Source: Aradus depressus (lineage: Eukaryota > Arthropoda > Insecta > Hemiptera > Aradidae). From it: a stretch of DNA of 64,000 nucleotides. The position numbers and the translations under genes were made by a program. The stretch lies in contig OY759225.1 of the NCBI GenBank assembly GCA_963662175.1, forward strand, positions 2,170,001-2,234,000, given 5' to 3'. The notes under the pieces are model-generated. The model saw only the letters and a list, made by a program, of their open reading frames with translations. It did no database searches and had not been told where the DNA came from. Below, in pieces: positions 10,938-21,599 of this stretch; position 1 is the stretch's first letter, and the number at the start of each line of letters is the position of its first letter.

Positions 10938-11954
10938 ATTACAGGGCTTTATTATACAAACCACCCTCCACCCTTACAGATCATGATCTCTCCCCTTACC
11001 CCTTTTCAAACCCTTTTCAAAGTAAACCAAAAACTACCAATAAAAAAAATATATATTTTATAATTCGATGCTTTGCGATACAACTTAAACATTAATTTAA
11101 ACTATTTCATATATTAAATCTATGGTCACAGGGAATAAGTTGTTGAGTCGAAAAATGGCCAAAACGAGTTAAGTGTACTGTGATCATCTCCCAAGCCATC
11201 TGCACACTGTGAAGAAGTTGGAGCTCAGGACTCTAATACTTTCGGAATTATAAAGATGTGGGTTTCTTGGTATCTCGTAAAATTGTGTGTTTTCGGTTAA
11301 ATCAACTTGCTCAACTTTAGAGAGGCATCATTCACGAGTATTTCAAAAAGTATGGTTAATAATTAGGTAAGTGATGGGGAATGATTAGGTAACTAAGGGA
11401 AAATCCAAGAAAGGATTAACAATATTCATTTTCATTCACTCCTATAGATTTAGAAGGTATATGATTAATAATGATACAAACATAATTTATTTATTCCAAA
11501 AACTGGATTTACACGATTAATGCAAAAGTAAAAAAAAATGCTGCTCTGAAAAGTTATGAATTTAGATTTAACAATTTATTCCATGTGATCACAGAAATGT
11601 GTCTCAGTTTTCTCTAAAACTTTTACTTGAAAAGATTTTTGATTAAGTCCTAAATATAAGCGGTTATATCTTATAAATTGGACTTAAGCCGTTTTTGGCC
11701 GAAATCTAATCAGATTAAGATTAGTAAGCACATATCACGTCACCATTCTAAATGTCAAATTCATAGCTACAATTGTTTCTGCGTTAGAGCTCTCACTTCT
11801 ATCAAACACACGCACAGACATCATCGTGAAAATGGTCAAAACGTATTCAGAATCTTCTTGCAACGTTAAAATCCGCTAATAACTCCTTCTCGGATTATCG
11901 CACAATTCCAATACCTACTTCCTTATAGGTATAAGAAAATAAGAGGTTTAATGT
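10938..11954. other. No recognised feature
   Basis: AT-rich DNA. The 63-codon frame at 11678-11869 resembles no protein I recognise. Confidence 0.4.
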
Positions 11955-12320
11955 ATATCGATAACCTCATGTAGACAACTATTAATTTTCAGCGGAATCG
12001 GACGATGGGAAATATTGTCTCAACTCAAAAGCCCTAAATTACTGCGATGTAATGAATGTATCGACACGAAATTACATAGGTGTTGTATCGATAACCTCAT
12101 ATAGACGACAACTATTAATTTTCAGCGGAATGGGACGAAGGGAAAAGGTGTTTCAATTCAAAAGCCCTAAATAACTGCGATGTAATGAATGTATCGACAC
12201 GAAATTTAGGTAGTACTCAGAAGTCCCTGAATAATAAGACAGTTCTATTGATTTTCAAGGAAATTAATGATTAATTCGCTCTGGGGAAGTAACATTCTGG
12301 TGATTCACCGACAACTTTTC
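11955..12320 (+). repeat. DR1 with a tandemly doubled internal module
   Basis: The module from TATCGATAACCTCAT to GTATCGACACGAAATTA (11955-12087) is repeated at 12088-12212. The right end follows (GCTCTGGGGAAGTAACATTC, GGTGATTCACCGAC). This shows that DR1 expands by duplicating its internal module. Confidence 0.8.
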
Positions 12321-13043
12321 GTAATACATATTGTCACGATATCTACAAGAAATTATCTATTATTAAAATAACATTATTAGGTAAGGAGGAAGAGAGGACA
12401 ATGTGTACACGCATGAGTGAGAACTGACAATTTGCATGACAGATTGCGCCAACGAGTAGAGAATGACAGTATATTTGAGCAATTGCAAAAAAACCAAAAA
12501 AAAAACCTCGCCTCCTTCAACTATTGGCAAACATTTGACAGATGAGCAGTAATCAGTAAGGTAAGTGAAGAGCTCACGGAACAGCTCTTCAGGATGAGAC
12601 AGACACGACACCTGGCCTAGAACATGGACACCTTATCATTATATATCGGAGATTGAAATCCCTCCTTCATGATAAGGGTAAAACGATTTTCGGCGAAATG
12701 GGACGGCAGTTTAGTATGTTTTTGAGATAACAGATGACACCACTTTCGAGGGTAAGCTTTTATTTTTTGAACTTTTGATTATGCCAAATATTGGTCAGAA
12801 TTTTTTTTTCTATTTGATTTTTACAGAAAAAAAATGTACTTCCGCAGTTTGAATAAATGAAGTAAGTTTTCGCTCTTCTTCTGGAACAAATTTAACAATT
12901 TAATTAAAAATCAATAGATGTCTTATTCAGGGACTTCTGAATCATCATACTAAATTTCGTGTTTCTCGATGTAATGAGTGAATCGATTTTTTGATTTCCC
13001 CTTCTCTGATCCCTAACTTCCCTTTGGCCGATTTGGCTGAACG
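12321..13043. other. Unassigned DNA, then DR1 (minus)
   Basis: 12321-12820 has no recognised feature; the minus-strand 82-codon frame at 12363-12611 is not protein-like. 12835-13043 is a minus-strand DR1 copy (AAGTTTTCGCTC, AAATCAATAGATGTC, AATTTCGTGTTTCTCG). Confidence 0.5.
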
Positions 13044-13051
13044 ATTATATA

Positions 13052-13660
13052 CAGGGGCGTAGCCAGGGGGGGTGGGCGCCCCCCCTAGCCAGAGCAAAAA
13101 AAACAAGATAAAAATTAAATAAACTAAAAAAATAGTTTTTTATTAAAAATGGATTGCTTGCAAGTTACCAATAGGATCCTCAAATTTCCTGCGTGTCTGA
13201 TTCCTAAATCAGCAATCAGCTGTTACATAAATGTACATGTACAAAACAAGTCATATTACATTTATTTAAATATATACATGAATTCCATCATTTCATTTTC
13301 TCGCTCAAAATCGTCATTTATGGTATACTTTATACTCTTAAAGCTGATTTTACATGCGCAGTAAAAATGCAAAGCGCAGCAGCAGCAAATGCACGCTATT
13401 GGATGTCAGTCATTTAATTCTAAAAAGCATAGAAACCACAGCTGCGCTTTGCCTTTTTGCTGCTATGTAAAGTTAACTTAAGTATTACAGTCAGTGGTTA
13501 CCTCAGGGGGACCTTCTAGAGGTCCGGGTCTCCCAAATTAATAACAAAAGTCTGCAGCTCTAACCACGAAACTATGGGCTGTGCCCCCGGGAGTCTATAC
13601 CCCCCACCCTTGTAGCCTAACTTTGCCGCCCCCCGGCTCAAAATCCTGGCTACGCCCTTG
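13052..13660. mobile_element. hAT-type MITE (CAGGGGCGTAGCCAGG family)
   Basis: The left end CAGGGGCGTAGCCAGG and right end CCTGGCTACGCCCTTG are inverted repeats of a classical hAT type. The flanking 8-bp sites ATTATATA (13044-13051) and TTTATATA (13661-13668) match at 7 of 8 positions. There is no transposase; the 71-codon frame at 13149-13364 is incidental. A second, 5'-truncated copy lies at 17845-18064. Confidence 0.88.
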
Positions 13661-14016
13661 TTTATATATATGTCGTCCTTACGAGGGTTTAAATTGACAT
13701 ATGAAATTGTGTGTCAATACATTCATTACATCTGCAGGAGTATTCGTGATATGGTACATCAAGAAATCATAAATTTTGTAAAATTACAGTTAATCGGAGT
13801 ACAAACAGACATAGAAATAATGTTTCCTCAATAACTGTGATCGATAATTACATTAACGAATATCAGTGATCTACTCACAGACATGTTCTGCTTCCATGAA
13901 GAAGCTTACCTGAAAACAAACAAACAAAATAAATAAACGGACAGAAATAATAAAGAAAAAAACAAACACAAAATATGAGAAACAAACTACAATGGAGGCG
14001 TGATGATTCAAACCCA

Positions 14017-14292
14017 AGGGCGCCGGTAGCTCAGTGGTATGCGTGCTTGCCTTCTGAGCTCAAGATCGAGGCCCTTAGTTTATTTTATCTGGGATGTAAA
14101 ATAAACTTAAGCACGCCGTCCTTCGGATGGGGGACGTTAATTGACCTAGGTCAATAAAAATTTAGGGTAGGCAAAATTTAGGACTCCCACAGTGGAATCG
14201 CGCTCATGACCACCAGAGTGACGAAAGAGCGCTATGGTGGTAGGCGATATGACCTCGTAGTTAAAGCCCGGGCATGAGTCATAATAACTAAC
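14017..14292 (+). mobile_element. SINE-A copy with an internal deletion over the B box
   Basis: Head AGGGCGCCGGTAGCTCAGTG is intact, but the B box is lost (CTCAAGATCGAGGCCC). Tail ATAATAACTAAC. Target duplication TGATTCAAACCCA (14004-14016) and TGATTCGAACCCA (14293-14305), 12 of 13 matching. Confidence 0.9.
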
Positions 14293-14305
14293 TGATTCGA
14301 ACCCA

Positions 14306-15045
14306 CAACCCCATTCTACTTTCCCAGCTGTAACAAGTATACAGGAAGATATTTGTAATCGATAAACAATTCGATGAGGAGTCTTCATCGGAATTTCATG
14401 GACACATTTGGATGCAGAAGTCCATGAGAGATGAGGGGTGTAGAGGAAGAGCGGAAACTTAGTAAATAAGTCGAGCTGACGAAGTACGTTGACAGGGATA
14501 TTGAGAAAATGATCTGATAGATAATCTTGTAGATCTGGAGACATTTGTGGGATATCCACTCGCTTTCATAAGAAAACTAGCAGATTACTCGGCGTCGCTC
14601 GGGAATAACAGTTACTGTCCTGTATTACTTTACCAAAAGGTGATTATGTGCGATACCCGGGAAAAAAGCAGTCAGTAAATCACCGGATATGTACTTCCCC
14701 GGTTTGACTAAAACTCACCAATTGACTTACGTTGTGGCTTCTGAATCTTTTTACTAAATTTTGTGTTGATACATTCATTACAGTGCAGTTAATAGGGTAA
14801 TTAAGTCGAGTCCCTGTCCCTCCCCCTCCCGTTCACTTCGATCAATTTGTAGAAAATCAATAGGTGGCATCCTTGTAGGGATTTATAGAAACTGTAGTAT
14901 TTAGAGGATTTAGGAGCCCCTACTATGTAAGTCAACTATTGATTATTAGCGCAAACAGTCGACTGGTTTTGGGGGAGCAGCGAAAAGTTATTTGATTAAT
15001 TCGTTCTGGGGAAGTATATTGCTGGTAATTCAACGACCAATTTTT
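14306..15045. repeat. DR1 copies in opposite orientations
   Basis: 14320-14510 is a worn plus copy. 14685-14885 is a minus copy (ACCGGATATGTACTTCCCCG onward). 14890-15040 is a plus right half ending TTCTGGGGAAGTATATTGCT. The last two meet head to head. The 137-codon minus frame at 14146-14559 spans SINE-A and DR1 and is not a gene. Confidence 0.7.
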
Positions 15046-15114
15046 TTTTTATAAATTTCCCGCTAATCCGAAAAATTCTTAGCGTTTAGCTCGGATAATA
15101 GAGATTATACTATA

Positions 15115-15848
15115 CAGTAAAATCCTTATAAAGATTCCTGATATAACGATGTAAAACCCGTATCTAGTTTGGTTTGCTATTTAAAAGTGAAGGAATAAAT
15201 CCGGATATAACGATGTTAGGTATAACGATATTCCGTATAAAACGATCTGAAACATAAGAAAAAGTTGTTTTTTCATTTTGGTTATAACGATATAATACAT
15301 TGCATACGCACATACATACATAATTGGGTAAAACAGTATGATGAACGGATGAAAAATACGAATATTATAGAAAAGGGTTTTAAACACGGTTCTTGTTTAC
15401 TCTTTCCGAGCGCAATGAGTCATTCCATTTCCAAACATACCATTTCCCCCTTGTCGAATTTTCTTCGAACTCCCTTCTTCCCTTCTAGTGCGTATATTCC
15501 TAGTTTCAGATTAGTCTTTCTTTTGCCTCCGTAAGGGATCGTGACTTCGGAACTTCATAACCTTGTAAGCAAAAATGTATACTTAAAAAAAAGCAAGCAA
15601 ACCAAAGTAACTGATTTTTTTGTGGAACATACATACGTACATAATTTATGTATACAGTTACAAATGTATGTAAGTAAATTTTAAAAAGTAAATAAAAATA
15701 TGTAAACTTTCTCGTTATGATCATTGTAAAACACCTTTTTTTTCACTAACAAGCCCATACATTTGTATGTAGGTTTAACAGTTTGGTTCCGGATATAACG
15801 ATGTATTTTTCTTGGTCCCTTGAATATCGTTATAACCGGACTTTACTG
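15115..15848. mobile_element. Pogo/Tigger-like MITE
   Basis: It starts CAGTAAAATCC and ends GGACTTTACTG, flanked by TA on both sides (15113-15114, 15849-15850). Repeated ATAACGAT motifs near both ends (GATATAACGATG, GAATATCGTTATAACC) are typical of Tigger/pogo-derived elements. No DDE transposase frame is seen; the frames at 15181-15724 are incidental. Confidence 0.72.
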
Positions 15849-15850
15849 TA

Positions 15851-15975
15851 GGTGGCCACCATAGAACTTTCTCATACCAACCACGTTTTTACAGATCACT
15901 CTCCCCTCCCCTCTGCATTACTCAGTGATGTGTTGGAGTCTCAAGTTCTCTTTGTTTCATGGTGGACCATAGTTC
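15851..15975 (+). repeat. DR2 dispersed repeat copy
   Basis: It shares ATACCAACCAC, TTACAGATCACTC, TTTGTTTCATGGT and neighbouring sequence with segments near 16810, 29391 and 38890. Function unknown. It abuts the Tigger-like element. Confidence 0.55.
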
Positions 15976-16021
15976 TGAGAGAGACTTACATGGGAGTACT
16001 TTCTTTACAGTCTTATCTCTT

Positions 16022-16069
16022 ATGCTTTTGGCTGAGGATGGTAGAAATACCGAAAGTACTCCCATGTAT
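16022..16069 (+). ncRNA. Hammerhead-ribozyme-like motif
   Basis: Seen directly: CTGAGGA (16032-16038), an extra T, a stem GGTA/TACC capped by a GAAA tetraloop, then GAAA (16052-16055). The palindrome AGTACT could form stem III, followed by C at the expected cleavage position. The flanks pair as stem I: ATGC-TTT-TGG before the core and CCA-T-GTAT after it. The CUGANGA/GAAA core and layout are those of type I hammerhead ribozymes. The extra T after the core is unusual. Activity is inferred only. Confidence 0.6.
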
Positions 16070-16130
16070 ATATATTTAGTGAAATTAGACAATATATTAA
16101 ATAAACAAGTTTTATTTTATTTTTCAAGTC
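16070..16130 (+). mobile_element. 3' tail of a small retroelement linked to the hammerhead-like motif
   Basis: TTAGTGAAATTAGACAATAT and the AACAAGTTTTATTTTA stretch match the tails that follow the related motifs at 27187 and (minus strand) 29236-29330. Confidence 0.55.
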
Positions 16131-16173
16131 CATTTGAATTATTTCACAATATCTCTGCAATAATGTCAGTTTC

Positions 16174-16265
16174 CATACATTTGTATGTAGGTCTAACAGT
16201 TTGGTTCCGGATATAACGATGTATTTTTCTTGGTCCGTTGAATATCGTTATAACCGGATTTTACT
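16174..16265 (+). repeat. Second copy of the Tigger-like right end
   Basis: CATACATTTGTATGTAGGT through AATATCGTTATAACCGGA repeats 15759-15848 with few changes and ends TTTTACTGCA. It lies about 400 bp beyond the first element, separated by DR2 and the hammerhead-bearing tail. Confidence 0.8.
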
Positions 16266-17024
16266 GCATTTATAATAGTAAGGAAGCGATCAGTAACAGT
16301 CACAAATACGAAGATGAAAATATTAATGGACCAATGAGACAAGTATAATTGACTGGAATGTATCACAGATATTTATTTAATGTATCGTAGTAGCAGTTCT
16401 GGAGGAGTTCCACCCACCGTTATATTGAAAGGTGATCCGTTATGTAATCTGTAACTTCACTTCACTAATAATAATAGCCATGAATCACAGGTATAGATAA
16501 ATATGATTTATAGTACTTTTATATAGTAGCAAATATGAAGATAGAATCTTTAGTAGCAGGAGCTTCACAGTTTAACAAATAGATATTGGAGGTTCAACTT
16601 GAAGTTATTCAATTGAGGAAGCGATTTGCAAAAATGTAGTGGGTATAAAAAACGTAATCATAGTTACATCATCTATTTGTTTTCATTGTATGCGTTATTT
16701 GACAACGTGTCATATAGTTATATTCCAAATATGTAACAATTATGTAATGATAATTATCAAATATATATTTAATTATGGTGCAGACTATCAATAATACAAA
16801 TAAAAGAGTGATATGGCCAATACCAACCACTTTTGTACTCATCTCTCTCCCACTTCCCCATCTCAAATTTATTTTACTGGCATTACTCGCTTTATGAAAA
16901 TAAAGTGTTGGCATCAGCGGTTTTCTTTCTTTCATCATACAACGTAATTATGTTACACAATTCTGGCCACGTCACATATTTATATTTAATAATTTTTAAA
17001 TAAAAAAATAAATAAAAATAAAAA
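16266..17024. other. Unassigned DNA with a DR2 copy
   Basis: 16266-16800 has no recognised feature. 16810-16940 is a DR2 copy (ATACCAACCAC, CTGGCATTACTC, AGTGTTGGCATCAGCGG). The minus-strand 89-codon frame there is not gene-like. Confidence 0.5.
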
Positions 17025-17240
17025 TGCTAGCCGGCTTTCGAGGTTGCTCTCATCATCACGCTGTTTGCAAAAAAAAAAAAAAAAAACACGAGGGCGCCGG
17101 TAGCTCAGAGGTAACATGCTTGCCAACTGAGTTCAAATAAACGGGTTTCAAACCCAGCCGAGGCCGTTAGGGTTTTTTACGTGAAAGATGAAAAAAACTT
17201 GAGCACACCGTCCTTCGGATGGGATGTTAAGCTATTTATT
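17025..17240 (+). mobile_element. Degenerate SINE-A with TGCTAGCCGGCTTTCGAGG leader
   Basis: The inverted-repeat motif of 8970/10119 precedes an A-run and then a worn SINE-A head (GGGCGCCGGTAGCTCAGAGG, GGGTTTCAAACCCAGCC) and body to GGATGGGATGTTAAGC. The 3' half is missing. Confidence 0.7.
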
Positions 17241-17840
17241 TTAAAATTTAAACATTACTTAGAAATATTTCCTACAGTAATTCATTGTACATTCTTTGGG
17301 GCGCTATAACTTGGTTCATATTAGTCCTATGTCAAATCTGAGGGCGTATCGAAATGTTACGAAATTTAATAATGAACATTTTTGCTAAGACCCAATGTTT
17401 CGATGCGAGAGTTTTCGCGAATGAAACTTATGTTCAAAAAAAAAAATATGTTTCGAGATCAAATTCCAGAGTTTGATTTAAGTTAACATTCATTGCTACA
17501 ATAGTGCTCGTAGTGCTCAGTTCCAATCACAAACACAAACAAAACGCCACAAAAATGGTCAAACCGTATTCATGATATTCCATTGAAAACTCGATCTCGG
17601 ACCTTTTTGTACCATTGCGATATTTCCTTATACAAGGGTAGAAGGTTAAGAAAGTAACGAACGACAACGAGGGTCGGGACTGGTCGAACAAGATGAAACT
17701 TAAACCCGGGGCAGCAGCTGTTCAGTTTTTGTTTAGATTTTTTTTCTTGTTTGAAGAGATAGAAGTGCCGCTAGTACAATGACCTCCCACATGCAACCAT
17801 ACCTACCTGTCCGACAGAATAGAACGCAGCACCGAACTAA
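17241..17840. other. No recognised feature
   Basis: AT-rich left half. No convincing frame or repeat family is seen, apart from faint resemblance of the first 200 bp to 39110-39190 (ACATTACTT-AAATATTTCCTAC). Confidence 0.4.
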
Positions 17841-17844
17841 TGTG

Positions 17845-18064
17845 CCCCCCCTTCCCCTGGCCAGTACAATAAACCAAGATGAAAATTAAATTAACTAAGT
17901 TACCAATAGGATCTTCAAATTACCCATGCTTCTGAATCCTAAATCAGCAATCAGCTGTTGCATAAATGTACAAAACAAGTCATATTACATTTATTTAAAA
18001 AACCCCACCCCTGTAACCTAACTTTGCCCCCCCCCCCCCCCTCAAAATCCTGGCTGCGCCCCTG
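17845..18064. mobile_element. 5'-truncated hAT MITE, same family as 13052-13660
   Basis: It shares TTACCAATAGGATC, CAGCAATCAGCTGTT, AACAAGTCATATTACATT and the right terminus AAAATCCTGGCTGCGCCCCT with that element. The left terminus is missing. Confidence 0.8.
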
Positions 18065-18616
18065 CCACAATGTCAAATAAATGAGACAAATTGAGAAGGG
18101 GCTTAAAAAAAAAAATGCCGTTTTTATGCATGTGTTCGACACAAAATTACATATGTGATACCAAAACCCCACAAACACTACCTACACCTACTGATTTTCA
18201 GCTAAATCAACCGGAAAACTGTGAATGACATTGGGGGGATGACTAAAAAAATATATATAATAACTGCCCTATCTTATAAATGTACTGACAAGAAATTTTA
18301 TATAAGGATTTTGAGAAGTCGCTGAGTAAAACTTCTATAGATTTTCAGCCAAATTGTCCGAAAAGGAAAATAATTTTGACAGGGGATGAAAACTTTTCTA
18401 TGCTCCAAAAACAATAAAAACAACATTTATTGCTCCAAAACATTCGTATAATTGTTAATGTAGAAGAATAACAGCATAATCCCAACATAATCAAAAACAT
18501 ATATTTTTCTATTAGAAAAATCAGTAAAAAAAAAAAATTGTTAAGCTCAGCAGACTCACTTGTGCCAAGAGTCGGCCACAAACAACCTAAAACTCTTGTG
18601 AAAATGTAACATCGCA

Positions 18617-18689
<73 letters not shown>

Positions 18690-19555
18690 AACAGTAGCGT
18701 TACATTTCATCCATTCATATAGAGAGCAATTGATGACATTTCTGTGAAATGTTCGTAGTAATACGATGTTTTTTTCTATACCGAAGAGTGCAAATGGCAT
18801 CATTACACTTTTCCAAAAATAGACAAGAAAACTTTGAAAAGTGAAAATGCAAAAAAAAAGAAGAATAAGAAATGTCCCGGTTTTTGAATAGTTGAAAATG
18901 ATCTCCTTTTTTCAATCTGGAGAAGGAACTCCACAAATCGGTGTATAATTTTCTCCGTGTGATACTACACCAATCTTCTCCACTTTTTGACTGGGAATTA
19001 TGTCGAAAGTTGCCTCATCGTCTAGCACCTTAGGTTTCTAAACTGAATTCAAGAGGCGTAACTTTCCAATATGAAGAAACTAGTAGACCTGCATACAGTT
19101 CAGCTTCTCATTAGTTGAAGGTAAACTTTACTTTCCAATACAAAACTTAACTTTTCCCTAGAATGATCTTATATATCATGATGATATACCGCTGTTTATA
19201 AGAAAACACCACAGCCAGAGAACAGAGACAGAAAGGAAAACATTAGTTTATTATGAATAATTGGAGTTTGGGAAACACATTGAAAATTCGTTGGTGAATC
19301 ACTGACAATATACCTCCACAACCTCGAATTATTTTTAATAAATTAAATCGTCACTCTCCGTCTAAACTCATCTCTTCTAACGTGGTCTTGATTTTTTCCG
19401 GCGTCTTCTTTTTTCTTTCTTGACAATATTTCGGGACACTTACACGTCCCTTCTTCTAGTCACTATGAACCTACCCCTATCAGAAGACACCTCTGGAAGA
19501 AATGCCCGGAAAAAATCAACATTTCAACATCCCAGAGAAGTTTAAGAAACACAAC
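18065..19555. other. DR1 fragments, 69-nt poly-A run, unassigned DNA
   Basis: DR1 fragments at about 18110-18370 (GATTTTCAGCTAAATC, TAACTGCCCTATC). An uninterrupted A run spans 18618-18686; the F-rich 152-codon frame over it is an artefact. 18690-19380 has no recognised feature. About 19400-19470 (minus) is a retroelement tail with GGGACG/GTCCC then GAAATATTG, a distant relative of the hammerhead-like motif. Confidence 0.5.
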
Positions 19556-19559
19556 GTGA

Positions 19560-20395
19560 AGTCGTTCTTATTCAGTCCTAGATACACATATAAAATTTCG
19601 TATCGATACGTCGTTACATAGGCAGTTATTAAGGTTTTCGAGTAACATCCCCTCTCCTGTCGTCTCCCCCTTCTCTTGAGCCGATGGGGTTTTGGACACA
19701 ATTGAGGGGGTTAAAAGCAAAGGGATTTAAGTGACAAATCGGCTGAAACTGAGATAAGTGTGTTAACATCTTCCTTGACACCTACCCTGACTACTGGCTA
19801 ATGATCACAACGATTGTTAGTACCAGTAATGCTGTTACTACTGGAAAATACCTGGGTAATACCTGAATTTACGATGTTACTATAACTTTGAAGGTAATTA
19901 TCTCGAAATGACATTTTTGTCACTTACATCCCTTTGCTTCTAACCCCCTCAATTATAAAACGGAGACGTTGAGCGATGGTCCCGAGTCAGGTACTCGTTT
20001 AAAGTGCCATGGGTAGGCAAAATTTCCCTAAATGTTGGCAATGTACAGTCGGGCTTGTGCACCACAGTGACAAATGAGCGCTCTGGTAGTAGGCGATATG
20101 ACCTCGTAGTTAAAGCCTGAGCAAAAACCACAATAACTAAATAAAATTTCGCGTCGATATATTCATTATTTCGGGAATTATCGTGTTCTTACCCACACTC
20201 CAAGGTGTTGAAATTTCACTGAAAACAACATCGAATTTCTGATCGACATGTCTTCGACTATACTTCATTGAGAAAGTAAAAAAAATGTGAAGTATGTCTG
20301 TGTACCTGATAACTCTCCATGAACATATCGACACGAAATTGCAAATGCGTATCCAGAACCCCATAAGGCACCTACTTCTAGTCAAATCGAACGAC
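19560..20395. repeat. DR1 pieces around a SINE-A 3' half
   Basis: 19575-19700 is minus DR1 (TAAAATTTCGTATCGATACG, CCCTCTCCTG). 19965-20140 is the 3' half of SINE-A (plus; GAGCGATGGTCCCGAG, GGCGATATGACCTCGTAG). 20145-20280 is minus DR1 and 20290-20395 plus DR1. 19700-19950 is unassigned; its two ends carry TCCCTTTGC-like and CCCCTCAATT sequences in inverted order. Confidence 0.6.
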
Positions 20396-20757
20396 GGAGG
20401 GGGGAGGGAGGGGGGCAGGGAGGGAGAGAGGGAGAGAGAGAGAGAGAGATACAGTGAGGGTGTGGGAGTGAGGGAGAGAGAGGGTGAGGGAGGGGGGAGA
20501 GGGAGTGAGGGTTGGGAGGGAGAGGGAGAGAGAGGGTTTGGGGGAGGGAGAGAGGGTGAGGGAGAGAGGGAGAAGGACAGAGGGTGAGGGAGGGAGAGAG
20601 GGTGATGGAGGGGGAGAGAGAGAGGGGGGAGAGGGAGGGGGAGGGAGAGGGAGGGGGAGAGAGGGAGAAGGAGAGAGAGTATGTGAGAGAGGGTGAGGGA
20701 GGGAGAAGGAGGGAGGGTGAGGGAGGGGGGAGAGAGAGTGGGAGAGAGGAAGAGGGA
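20395..20757. repeat. GA-rich low-complexity tract
   Basis: About 360 bp composed almost only of GGGAGA/GAGGGT-type units on the plus strand. It opens all frames on both strands, so the long S/P/L- or R/E/G-rich frames here (for example 20137-20781 minus) are artefacts. Confidence 0.95.
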
Positions 20758-20759
20758 TC

Positions 20760-21433
20760 GCTCGCCATTCACTACACACAACTAGATAAATTATTCCATC
20801 TCCGCCACGCTTCTTTATCGATATATAATATATGCAAACCCAGTTAGAGGCTGCTCTGGCAGCGGTTCAGTCTCTGACCTACCTACAGGAGTAGACGCAG
20901 TAAGTTTGTCTCCTTCAGTTCCGGCATAACTTTATGAAAACTGTTTCGTTTATTATGGAAAAAAAAAAAAAAAAACATGTCTAACAAACATACAAAGATT
21001 CTTGGGAAGCGGTAGCTATTGAAATTTTTGAGTTAAGTCCGCCTCTGATCCCCCTCCTTTTCAGCTAATTCCTCTGAAAATTAATAGGTGTCGTCCTTGT
21101 GAGATTTTGAATTTACATACGAAATTTTGTGTCAATTAGATTCATTACAACATCAGTTTTCGTTTTTTTTAAGCTTCCTCCTAATCCCATTATTTTTGGA
21201 CGATTTGGCTGAAAATCAATAGGTGTGGTTCTGGATACACATATAACATTTCTTGTCGATGCATTTATTTCATTAAAATCTTGTTGACAGATAAATACAT
21301 GGACAGATTTTTTTTTTTTTTTTTTTTAATTAAGAGGTCGGAAAAACATTATGAAATTCCGTTGAAAATTTAGCATCGAATTTCTTTACACAACTTCCCG
21401 TATACTTCGAACAGCTCGGGAAGTAAAAAAATT
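20760..21433. other. Unassigned DNA followed by DR1 (minus)
   Basis: 20760-20990 is unassigned. 21000-21430 is a minus DR1 copy running through its T-rich segment to the hairpin end (CACAACTTCCCGTATACTTC, GCTCGGGAAGTAAAA). Confidence 0.6.
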
Positions 21434-21461
21434 GTGTGTGTGTGTGTGTGTGTATGTCTCT

Positions 21462-21531
<70 letters not shown>
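21434..21531. repeat. (TG)n microsatellite
   Basis: Nearly uninterrupted TG dinucleotides with one TATGTCTCTCTCTG interruption. It sits inside DR1 at the GTCTGTGTGTGTGAACACG position, so it probably grew from the GTGT tract of that family. Confidence 0.95.
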
Positions 21532-21532
<1 letters not shown>

Positions 21533-21599
21533 CACGATAACTCCCGATAGAATGAGTGCAGTGCATCCTGAAACATGAAAGGCCGGTGACAACTTGACC

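Noticed and set aside
13975..14157. Frame with RAPVAQWYACLPSEL
   Set aside because: It is the translated SINE-A head, and the same peptide recurs in other SINE-A copies (for example near 49280).
18345..18803. 152-codon phenylalanine-rich frame
   Set aside because: Runs through a 69-nt poly-A on the opposite strand.
20137..20781. Long S/P/L-rich or R/E/G-rich reading frames
   Set aside because: Produced by a GA-rich tract that lacks stop codons in several frames; no domain or signal.
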